Below, piece after piece: positions 54,383-64,000 of a DNA stretch of 64,000 bases (positions are counted from its first letter, which is position 1; the number at the start of each line of letters is the position of its first letter). A model generated the notes under the pieces. It made no database searches and was not told the DNA's origin. It saw only the letters and a list, made by a program, of their open reading frames with translations. The DNA comes from Phialocephala subalpina (lineage: Eukaryota; Ascomycota; Leotiomycetes; Helotiales; Mollisiaceae): assembly GCA_900073065.1 (NCBI GenBank), contig FJOG01000012.1, positions 868,907 to 932,906 of the forward strand. The letters run 5' to 3'. The translations under genes and the position numbers were made by a program.

Positions 54383-57300
54383 ATGGATCCATTGACGGCC
54401 TTGTCGGTCGCAGGCACCATCATTCAATTCGTTGACTTTGGAAGCAAATTATTTGACCACAGCGTGCAGCTCTATAAATCCTCTCAAGGTTCACTGAAAG
54501 CGAATGAAGAACTAGAACTTGTCACTGGGGATCTGCAATGTGTTGTTACCAAACTGCGTGGGAGTTTCTCCACTGTCCCAACGGAGAATGTTTCATCATT
54601 CAGTATCACCGATGATGAACATCGACGAAACTTTCTCACCATTTGCGACGAAGCCACGGAGATTGCCCACGAATTACTCCTGAGGTTAAATGGTCTGAAG
54701 GCGGAAGATGGGAACAACCGAGCCTGGAAAAGCCTCAAAGCTGCCGTGAAGGCAGCATGGTCAAAAGACGAGATTAAATCGTTGAGGCAGCGTCTCTCTC
54801 TCCTTAAGGAATCATTAAGTTCAGGATCTATGCTTCTGCTGGGGTAAGAGGAAATTCAGAAAGTCTATGTTAGTCAGGGTGTCAACTGACTTCGAAAAGA
54901 GAGAAGATTGACGCCGCTTCCCTTCGCTCGTCAGCCAGATTCGATTCTCTCGATACGCAAACGCAACAGATGCTCGAGTCTGTAATGAACATGGAGAAAG
55001 GCCTGTCCAAAGAGATTGTCGAGTTCACTACCAAGCTGATCTGTCGCTCTGAGGCTGTAAATCAGGATGAACATCAAAAGACCCGTCAGCTGATCACTGA
55101 TCTGAGGAACAGTTTTACTTCTCGGGATTCTCCAGCAGATATCATCACCGCTCAAATTGAAATGCTCAGTGTTGGTCATGAGGAGGAACAATATTTACGG
55201 CATACCATTCAAAGCGAAATTCTAGGGCTTTTGCGTTACCCGTATATGACCGGTCGGTATGAACAGCTGTTACAGGCTCACCCTCAAACCTTCGATTGGA
55301 TTTTCGCCGATGCCGACGACTGGGAGTTTCCTTGGACCGATTTCGGGAAATGGCTTCGAGAGGGTCAGGGCATATATTGGATCAATGGCAAAGCAGCTTC
55401 TGGAAAGTCGACATTGATGAAACACGTCTATGATGATCAAAGGACCCAAGATCATTTACGACAATGGAGCAAAAATCCGATTTCGGGACTTATTCCGTAT
55501 TGCACAGCTACTTTCTTCTTCTGGAGCACTGGCACAACCTTGCAAAAGAGTCAAGAAGGACTTCTTCGTTCTCTGCTGTTCCAGATACTTGGAGACCATC
55601 CAGACCTCATACATCTTGTGTTTCCAACTCGGTGGGCAGAGCTTTATAATGGTACATTGAGCATTGGACGGAAAATCCACCCCGAGCCTTGGTCCCTCAC
55701 GCAGCTTCAAAAGGCATTAGAACGATTGACTGGCCAAACACAATATCCACTGAACGTTCTTTTCTACATCGATGGCTTGGACGAGTTTAGTGGAGATGCT
55801 GAAAAGCTTTGCACATTTTTCAAACATCTGAGTACGAAGTCAGTCAGTGCCAAATTCTGCCTGTCCAGCCGGCCGTGGGTTATGTTCAAACAGACTTTTC
55901 AGGGTTGCGCAAGCCTGAGGTTGCAAGACCTTACGGCTAAAGATATCAAGACATATGTCAACGACAAGCTGAGCGAAAGTTCGGCCTTTGAACAGTTGGC
56001 TGCTCGAGAGAACGAACTTGCTTCTAAGCTTGCGCAAGCGATTTTGGACAGAGCGGACGGTGTCTTCCTTTGGGTGGAAATCGTGGTTCGTCTTCTCGTG
56101 CGAGGTGCAAGCAATCGCGATACTGTTCCACAGTTGTGGACACGCTCGAAGTCTTTTCCAACGGAGCTCTACGACCTGTTCGAGTCGATCTTGTCTCGGA
56201 TCGAACCCTGCTACCTCGATTGGGCTTCCAAAGCATTTCAATTCATGATAGCATCTGCACAGCTCGCATCCGATCCTTTCAGAAGGTCAATGTCTGGACC
56301 TATACCGACGACTACTTCTGATGAGTCAAATATGGGTAGGGGTGTTAGCCCGCTAACCTTGATCGAGTTTACGTTTGCCCTGGACGAAAATAACGAATGG
56401 GAAGGTATGACGGTCTTGTCAAAGCCCCAACTAGTGTCGAAGCTCGAAGAAACTCAAATACACCTCACAGCTAGGTGTGCTGGCCTCCTCGAAGTTTCAG
56501 ATTCTGGAAACCTTACAGGATTCGGTTCTTCATTTAGACGAATCCTCTGGATGCACCGAACGGCTCGGGACTTCGTGTGTCAAAGTACAATTTGGACGAA
56601 GACTATGGCCGGTGACTGCTTTGGGGATCCATCCGCCTGCGTTGGCCTCATGAAATCTGCTATAGTCTCACTGAGCATCCTCGAGTGCGAGAAAGCCTGG
56701 TTCCTCAGGAAAGACAACCCCCCAAATTCCTCGACGATGAAGCCCCTCGCCTTTAACGCTTTGATATATGCCTATCATGCTGATGGCGACTCACCCACAC
56801 GCAAATTGAGGACTAAACTTCTTACCAAGCTCTTGAATACGGACGTTCCGTTTGATCATCCACCGTCGTTACCACGTGGAAAAACACCCTTAGATCGAGC
56901 GACTTTGTACTGTCTCGCGGATTTCGTAGAAGACCTGCTGACGGGAAGCGAACCATCCACGAGACGGAGGACAGTAGAAGCATTGTTTGTTCCTCTGTGT
57001 ACCCCTGGTCGCTATTGGTCACAGGATTATCCATTTCCAACATCCAGAATGCTTGATTGTTTACTCACGATGGGAAACTTACCTCCAAGAGATACGTCAG
57101 ACCTACGTGCTACGATTTCCCCAAGTCAGTACCCAGGAGTATATGGAGATCTTTACGGAGAGTTGCTGAATTCAAATTCGTTTACGATCCCGCCGATCAA
57201 GATCCCGCGCTTCGTTGAGAGTCAACTTTCCATCATTGGTGGTCTCTTAAAAGCTCGCGTGGACCCAACAGGAACACTGGCTTACATACCGAAGAATTTT

Positions 57301-57570
57301 GTCCTGAACAAAGAGGCAATTCAAAGCAATGTCGAAAAGGATGTGGCAGTGCTGTTGGAATCAGAGCGTGTTAACATTGTCACTGTTCTCATCAAGATCA
57401 AACAGGCTATAACAGATGAAATTGACCTGACCAAAAAGAGGAAGCGAGGTTTTGTATTGAAGAGACAGGTTATTCAGATATCAGATGACTCGGAGCCAGA
57501 TGATACAGTATTCATCGAAGAGAGACCTTGCTATCGGAATAAAAGGATCAAGACGAACGACGATGGTTGA
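54383..57570 (+). CDS. NACHT-domain protein with STAND-type N-terminus (NLR-like), intact
   Basis: Two exons, 54383-54843 and 54900-57570, around a 56-base intron (GTAAGA, ACTGAC branch, AAAAG); 1043 residues in phase. The N-domain MDPLTALSVAGTIIQFVDFG is the helical fungal STAND N-terminus, followed by coiled coil. The NACHT P-loop is GKAASGKST (about 317-325) after GIYWIN. Walker B is VLFYIDGLDEF (about 441-450), and sensor-like CLSSRPW and RADGVFLWVEIVVRLL follow. FRRILWMHRTARDFV is the conserved end of the ATPase unit (DUF7791-like C-terminal helical region). No ankyrin, WD or TPR repeats are present, so the sensor part is a helical domain ending in a basic KKRKRG tail. Fungal proteins of this design act in non-self recognition. 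Undamaged, unlike the one at 39285. Confidence 0.9.
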
Positions 57571-58254
57571 GATACAGCTGGTAGGCCTTTCAGGGGATCG
57601 ATATGCCAGGCAGAAAAGCAGCCAAGAGCAGCTTCTAGCGCAATGAACTGGCAGAGATTGCCCTCTGAGGCTTCCTCCACAGTCAACTCAGTTATGAGAT
57701 CCAAGCTCGAGCTCGAGCTTTGGTGCGAACTGGTGAAATGGGGCAAGGAGGTCACGGCGACCATGCGCCTGTGCTTCTGATAAGCTCAGGTAGATTGCTC
57801 TTCGGGCCCTTGGTATGAAATCAATAATTTTTCACTTTAGCTTGAGTAGTGACTTGGATGGGATCAAGGAGTTCCCCTACTCCATTTCAAGGGACGCCCT
57901 CGCTAAATAAAAATATTTATTATGTTGCATTCGACAGTTCGTCTTGGGCGTGGTAATTCTTTGGGGAGGTTGGGGTATATTTTTCGCATCTCTTCATAGG
58001 TCATCGACTTGTTTTGATTAAATTGAAGGAAAGTTGTGATGTTTTATAGAGAAGTGAGGTCAAGAAAATGTAGGCAGCAGCGCGCTTTAGTCAAGTGGCG
58101 AGGCGTCAATTTACGCCATGACAACATCAATGCGTTCTGAGCACTTGCGGGGCCATTCCGATCTTTCAAGGTAGATGATCTGTATTGAAGTTACTTCTGA
58201 AGCCAGGAATTTTGCTCCTCGCCCCCCCTTTTCTCGTCAAACCAGACACGTGAC
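57571..58254. other. Intergenic, convergent 3' ends
   Basis: Between the NACHT and GMC genes. Nothing recognised. Confidence 0.4.
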
Positions 58255-60181
58255 TCAATATGCAGCTCTTGCCTTAATTATATCCGCCGCCTTCTCCGCA
58301 ACCGCATACATAGTAGCCTGCAAATGCGTCGCCGGAATCAGTGGAATAATGCTTGCATCCACAATCCTCAAACCTCGTGCCCCATAAACTCTCAACTCAT
58401 CATCCACAACACCGCCTAACTCCTCCGGCATCATAGCACAGCCTCCACTGGGATGCGCAAACGTCGGACTCAACGCCCCTTTCTTTAAAGCTCCTTCTAT
58501 AATCTCATCATCAGTTGTATAATTTGCTCCTGGAGTGATTTCGACCGGGTTGTAGTGAGAGAGTAACGGGGAGGACCATCGACGACGGTTATAGCGAACC
58601 AGCTCGGAGAGGATTTCTTTGTCGATGGGGTTCTGGAGGGCGTTGTGTTGGACTATTGGGAAGGCTTGGGGATCCGTGGTACATAGCACAGCCTCCACTG
58701 GGATGCGCAAACGTCGGACTCAACGCCCCTTTCTTTAAAGCTCCTTCTATAATCTCATCATCAGTTGTATAATTTGCTCCTGGAGTGATTTCGACCGGGT
58801 TGTAGTGAGAGAGTAACGGGGAGGACCATCGACGACGGTTATAGCGAACCAGCTCGGAGAGGATTTCTTTGTCGATGGGGTTCTGGAGGGCGTTGTGTTG
58901 GACTATTGGGAAGGCTTGGGGATCCGTGGTATATGGAACGCCACAGCAGACCCTCTTCCCGCTGACCATGGTCCCGTATGGTCTTTCGCATATTGAGCTG
59001 CAGCAGATGCGTTGAAAGACGCGTTCGAATTCAGACTTTGAGAATTGGGAAAAGCCATGTTCGAGAGGTTGAAACTCATAGATAATGGAGGATGGTCTTG
59101 GAAATTCGATCCAACTCCAGGGGAGTCTTTGACAACGGTGATATTTGCTGCCTCAAGAACGCCTTTGGGTCCGATACCGCTCAGCATGAGGAGGTGGGGA
59201 GTGAAGACTCCGCAGGCAGCCAAGATAACCTCTCTATTGGCATGCACTTTGGCTATGGAACCATTAACCCGAGAGACCATTTGGATCCCGTTTGCAATTA
59301 TATCCCCTTGAATGTTTTCGAAGAGGATTTGGTTGACTCTCGTCCCTGTCAAGAGTCTGAGATTTGGTCGAGACTGGACAGGATCGTAGAATGCGACTCG
59401 GGCATGGCAGCGAGTGGCAGTGGCATTGTCAATGTCGTTTGGTCCCCAGAAAACACCAATTGGATCAGCATACCCTTCCTGTGGATTGGAGATATTCTCT
59501 GCTTTGAAAGCATCGAAAATATTCTTGATGTCCGGATCCTGGAAACTCGGAATGGTGACCTGAACTGGACCATTTCCATACGCTGATTTATCGTAAGTAA
59601 TATTGTATTCCTTCGTTGTTGACTCTGATGGAGGTGTGAAAGTATTGGTTTTCTTAAAATATGGCGCAAGCCCGGCCCATCCCCAACCTTTGTTGCCCAG
59701 GGTTTCCCAAGCATCGTAGTCTGCGTTTGATCCTCGATCCCAGAACATGCCGTTGACGACGCTTCCTCCTCCTACGACGTTGCCGACAGCTACTCGGACC
59801 GATAAGTTGTTGAGATACGGTTCTGGAGCGCTAAATATGTTGTACATATCTGCTACGTTAAGAATTGTGGCCATGTATGGAATGCTTGTCGCAGGGCCAT
59901 CGTCAATGTATCCATTCTCAATGACGAGCACTGATTCTGAGAAGGAATTAATCGCCGCATCGATGAAAATGGGTAGGGATAATACTGCTCGGATCTTCGG
60001 ACAGACGATTTGCAACAACAAGACCACTCAATCCGCCTCCGACAATGATGTAATCATAAGTCTGATTTTGAGCTTCAATGAAGTTCACATCTCGAGGTTG
60101 CTCGCCATCGGTAGCAGCAATGACAAACGAGAAAACCGATAGACCTTGCAGAGCCAACACAAATTTGAGCAAGTAAGCCAT
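58255..60181 (-). pseudogene. Secreted GMC oxidoreductase, broken by a 250-bp tandem duplication
   Basis: Exon 1 is 60181-59986, with a signal peptide (MAYLLKFVLALQGLSVFSFVIA) and FAD-binding YDYIIVGGGLSGLVVANRL. Exon 2 starts at 59936 after a 49-base intron and gives VLVIENGYIDDG, GGGSVVNGMFWDRG (GMC signature 1), ILAACGVFTPHLLMLSGIGP (signature 2) and SNFQDHP. The C-terminal part, TTDPQAFPIVQHNALQNP...FAHPSGGCAM...THLQATMYAVAEKAADIIK, contains the active-site His region. Between SAGRGSAVAF and TTDPQAF about 80-100 residues normal for the family are missing, and 58432-58681 is repeated as 58682-58931. The 250 extra bases shift the frame. As written the gene is disrupted; the rest is well kept, so the damage is recent or artificial. 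GMC enzymes oxidise alcohols or sugars with FAD. Confidence 0.85.
58432..58931. repeat. Perfect 250-bp tandem duplication in the GMC gene
   Basis: 58432-58681 and 58682-58931 are identical; both encode the block from HPSGGCAM back to TTDPQAF. One copy reads on into the true C-terminus and the other abuts the truncated middle of the gene. Confidence 0.95.
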
Positions 60182-61035
60182 GACGAATTCTATGTTCGAC
60201 CTTCAGAAAAAGTTTTGAATGTGTGGAAACAGAGCCATCCCGAATCTTTCTTAACAAACAGATCTTCGTCCCTTGAGAGCGAATGCGATTAATCGAATCA
60301 TGTAATGCAACCCTTGAACTATGCAATTGAGATCTTCCCCGCTCAAAATCCTCACATCCCGACCCTGCCAGCTGCAAGTCGGGTTTACCCGCAATCATCC
60401 GACCCAATGCCCCATATTTTGGTTAGCTAACATCCATAGACTTCAGCCTCCAGCATGTATGGACCCTAAATTAATATTGTTGTGCTTCCGAGGAAAGCCA
60501 ATGAGACTCCTGGAACCGTAAAGGAGAATTATTACTTTGCACGAATGCTAGAATTTTCGGGAGGGTTCTCGTACCCGTCTACCGGATCATGTCTGTCAAT
60601 CAACAGAACTCCGCATTTTTATGGGAAGGGGGAAAATCGTGGTTGGATGAGTACCGGGGTTCCAATCTGATTTCTTCCCCTGGCGCAGAAGCAAGTTTGG
60701 GAATTGACAATAACCTATCCTGGAAACCTGGACAATAAATAATTATTGGACAAGAAACATGCTTCGAGTTGTTAAGGAAGTAAGAGCAATCCATAGGCGC
60801 CAGAGCGATGAGAAACCCTGCTCTTGAGTCTTAATACTTCTCGTGCTGTGGTACACTTGACTTAATTGAGCCAGGCTGCGTCGAGTGCCACATAGTTGTA
60901 TTCCTCCACTCCTCTCGCTCGCTCGAATGCCCTGAAAAGAGTGCCTTGATAGCTTTTATAAGAATTGAGAATAAATTTAGGATTAATTTGAAAAGCCGAA
61001 CGTCTTTCAAGCGTCCTACTTGAGGAAGGAGTCTG
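60182..61035. other. Intergenic, no gene seen
   Basis: The 5' flank of the GMC gene. Short frames only. Confidence 0.4.
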
Positions 61036-62035
61036 TTCAAGGAAGTGCATTCACTTCTGGAAATCACCTTGAGAATTACATTCCAAACTTCAATAGTTCA
61101 GGTGGGGTATATAAAGACCGCAACTTAAAAGTCAAGGGCCATACTAAGACGTCCACCTCACAAGCAGCCGTTTCATGCTGCGAGTGGAGAAGCAGCATCT
61201 CAGAGCACTTCTTCGATCTAACAAAGCCATCTTCCTGACTCTTGACCTTATACAGCCTGTTCTAAGACGCTGTACCTAAACTAGCTAGAATACAATCCTA
61301 CGAAATGATAACAATTTGACGCTTGATAGCAAAACCATTAACTTGGGATATAAAACCCCCGGACGGCCAAGACTTCACCGCTGAAAGAATTCCCCGCTCT
61401 TAGATTCATCGCTGGTACTTTGTGCCTCGTTTGTCATGGGAGCAAAACAATGTACCACACTACCTTGTTGTACTTTGCTGTGAGCTTCGTGGGGCGTGGA
61501 GAGAAAATAAATGGAACGAGAACGTATTTTATAGTAAGCGAGAGGTACTTCTTGAACCTACCTTGTGGTTGGCAAGGTGGCTCGAGAGTTGAAAGTGAAT
61601 TTGTTTGCGAACATGAAAGCTTCCTAAAATAATTAGAATGAGTCATGCCTATGTCCTTCGTAAAGAAAAGATTACACATTGAGCCATTTCAACTTTGGCA
61701 GTGCATTCACCTTGGAAACTAGCTGCAAACTCCCAAAATTCTCGATCATGTGGCGTATATAAAAGACTACGACTACGAAGCTAAAGAGGTAAGCTTTGGG
61801 GCGGTTCCCGTTTTGCGTGCAAAACGTCCACCAGGTCGCCAATCCAGCAGGAGGTGCAAATTCAAACGCCAAGAACTCCTTTGTTAGTCAAATGAATCAG
61901 TGGTCTTGACTCCTGACCTCATGCGGCCCCGTTTTGTGTCTAAACCAAGCAACTTTTGATCTCAAACGTGATAACAACGCAATTCTTGAAAACGAATAAA
62001 ACCCCGGTTTGCGATGAGGTCTAGCTACTCTACTC
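61036..62035. repeat. Diverged direct duplication, two units about 655 bp apart
   Basis: Units at about 61036-61400 and 61693-62035 share ordered anchors: GTGCATTCAC, GTATATAAA, ACGTCCACC, TGACTCxTGACCT, GATAACAA and ATAAAACCCC. Spacings are similar, but the sequence between is diverged. Each carries a TATA-like box. No reading frame is conserved between them. Confidence 0.5.
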
Positions 62036-63480
62036 ATTGGAGCTTCTCAGTAGAATAGCATTTTCGACACCAGAAATTCGTCGCATGTGCTTGGTGCATT
62101 GTCCGTCGTGTTACAAGAGAATCCCAGGACTTCCCCTCATGATCCTTGCAGCTCTCCAGATATCATTGTGTTAGAAAAGTAAAGGGGATGGCGCTCGTCG
62201 ATGTTTTATTCTGAATGAGAGTCGCCGCTTTAAGAGATTCCCGTGTGGGGAAGTGGTTTGGAAAGGAAGTTTAGGGGTGAATAGGAAAAGGGAAGAGGCG
62301 AGGGTGGCGACTTCTGCATTTGACCTCTGCATAACTCTCAATTTGACAAAAGTAGACTTCCCATCTTGGTAGGTACAGACTGGCAAAGCGAATGCAAGAT
62401 AGGAATAATCAAGCATAAGTTAATCTTCTAGACGCTGGAAGAACATCACTTTGTGGGACATTCCTACACCGAGGTCATTCTACCGGGCCTCAGACAATCT
62501 AAGGTGGCATAGCACAGTGTTGGAATAAATATCACGTGTTTTAGGCTATATGCCTAGCGTGAGCATGCTCTCCATAAGAGAGCAGGCCTCGAGCTCTTAG
62601 ACTCGACAAGACGATAATAATGAACAGCACTTTTGATTTTACTTTACGACTACCCTCCATCATAGACGCGTACGCTTAAGTGATACGTATCTCCGATTGT
62701 AGCGACACACAGAGAATAAAGGAGGCTACCAGCCCGATATTCTTACAATGAGACTAGTTCACCATCGTCAAGACAATAGAAATGAAAGTACACATACAAG
62801 GTAGAATGTCATCTAGTTAACATTCTCTTGACGAGAAATATCCGCCAGTCTTTGGACAAGCAAAGCTGAAAGAATGCCGGCAAGAAAACGACTTTCTAGA
62901 CAATTTCATAACCAGACCGATTTGCATATTTCCAAACAAATGAAAGTAAAAGGATGCAAAGAAGGCAAAACATCACCTGACTAAGATTCTGAAAGGTAGA
63001 AGCAGACTGCTTGCAATGTACATTTTGGGAGATGAAAGAATGTAATGCCTTCCATGCCATTTTCTCTATCATGGAAATGTCAATAGATCCAACGTTCGCA
63101 GCATGAATCCAACTTTAGTTCGGATGCATGGCACATCCGCACATGTCCAGAGATCTAGAGGCCTACAATAGCTATGACTGCCCAATTCATAGAGACATAG
63201 AAACACGAGAACAAATCTTCTAATATTTCTGGGTGCTTCAAATCTCACTTGGGATGACGAGGTAGAGGCATATTGGATGGAGTGAGACTTGGTATCTTAT
63301 CCACAGAAATCCTTTCATATAAAAGCGGTATCGACTAAAGAAATGACAATGAAAGAAGATTTCACAGCAAAATGATCGAATTTAGACGAGCAGACACTAA
63401 GCAAGTAAAGACTTAAGTATAGAAGTAGAGAGGCTAATTTACAAACGTAGAGAAAAGAATATAATGTATTAGTCTCCATG
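62036..63480. other. Gene-free region
   Basis: Only short frames and no family motifs. A-rich on the plus strand towards the right. Confidence 0.4.
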
Positions 63481-64000
63481 AATATTACACGAGAAGCATT
63501 GCAAGTGCAATCCGCCTTATTGAAAGTTTGGTTTTATATTTATTATAAAGTCGAGATTACTTTATACGCCTTGGAAATTTATATACTATAAAAGGGAAAC
63601 GTAATATATTATATTAGAATTTTTAATACGTGAATTTTAAAGTTTAATATATCTCTATTTATTCTTTTCTTTTTATATAATAATTTATATTCAAATTTTA
63701 TTTGCGAGTATATAAAATATAAAATAATTATATTTTTTATAATTATAAAAACTCAAGAGAAATAAATTATAATAGTTGGCTCGCCGAAGCTAATTATAAG
63801 GTAGTAATATATAATAAGGACTAAGTGATTCCAATCGAAGAGTATTTGCACAAGCCGTATTACCAAGTATATTATTAAGATACTATATTTGAATTAAATA
63901 CGAAGTTCTTATTTAAGGGAATCCCATCGCTTATATAGAATCTTTCTATTTATTAGAATCCCAAACGATAAAATCCCTAATTCTTCTTGAATTTTATTAA
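63481..64000. repeat. AT-rich tract at window end
   Basis: The sequence becomes very TA-rich (runs such as TAATATATTATATTAGAATTTTTAATA) with almost no CG. This is what a RIP-mutated, TE-derived isochore boundary looks like in Pezizomycotina; the original element cannot be identified. Confidence 0.5.

Noticed and set aside
55270..56321. Several opposite-strand frames within the NACHT gene
   Set aside because: All overlap the intact 1043-residue protein and have no motifs.
58589..58969. Second GMC C-terminal open frame as a separate gene
   Set aside because: It is the duplicated 250-bp copy in another frame, not an independent gene.
1..64000. CRISPR arrays, bacterial operons or phage genes
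   Set aside because: No regularly spaced repeats with unique spacers; introns and families are fungal throughout.

Overview
The window is nuclear DNA of a filamentous ascomycete (Pezizomycotina). Genes carry many short introns of about 45-80 bases with GTAAGT-like donors, CTAAC/CTGAC-like branch sites and CAG/TAG acceptors. The families present (Zn2Cys6 regulators, NACHT/STAND proteins, DUF3433 membrane proteins, GH115, GMC oxidoreductases, TAP-type secreted hydrolases) are typical of this group. A Leotiomycete is my best guess, but it is a guess.

Layout. 1-3300: two decayed genes (a fungal transcription-factor C-terminal domain and a MYND-finger protein), then an AT-rich simple repeat around a 394-base assembly gap. 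4265-13160: an Hst2-type sirtuin, a possible small spliced gene, a membrane-anchored NodB-family protein, a tRNA-like element, a frameshifted single-pass membrane protein and a dead wax-synthase-like gene. 13163-33603 is the best-preserved stretch: a seven-exon GH115 glucuronidase, mitochondrial RSM22, an alpha/beta hydrolase, an odd protein with several tandem Zn2Cys6-like clusters, a conventional Zn2Cys6 regulator, a ten-exon secreted TAP-type hydrolase, a DUF3433 membrane protein with a mucin-like repeat domain, and an SDR. 35537-38620: two facing HD-domain (cyanamide hydratase-like) paralogues, one cytosolic and one secreted, with a 250-bp tandem duplication between them. 39285-57570: an accessory block with a dead esterase-NACHT gene interrupted by a hAT-like MITE, a SPOUT methyltransferase and thioredoxin pair sharing a promoter, an aldo-keto reductase, a STAND-type N-domain gene next to an SH3 gene, and one intact NACHT gene. 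58255-60181: a secreted GMC oxidoreductase broken by a second 250-bp tandem duplication. The last 3.8 kb hold no recognisable gene and end in an AT-rich tract.

There is no operon logic. Housekeeping genes (sirtuin, RSM22, SPOUT methyltransferase, thioredoxin) sit among secreted or accessory genes (GH115, TAP hydrolase, GMC, NodB protein) and incompatibility/innate-immunity-like NACHT genes. Several genes carry lesions. Some look like C-to-T nonsense changes (CGA to TGA, CAA to TAA), as expected from RIP or deamination. Others are single-base indels. The two duplications have exactly the same 250-base period, which raises the possibility of an assembly artefact. Exon junctions were worked out by eye from splice signals, phase continuity and family resemblance; where the summed exons are a multiple of three I say so.
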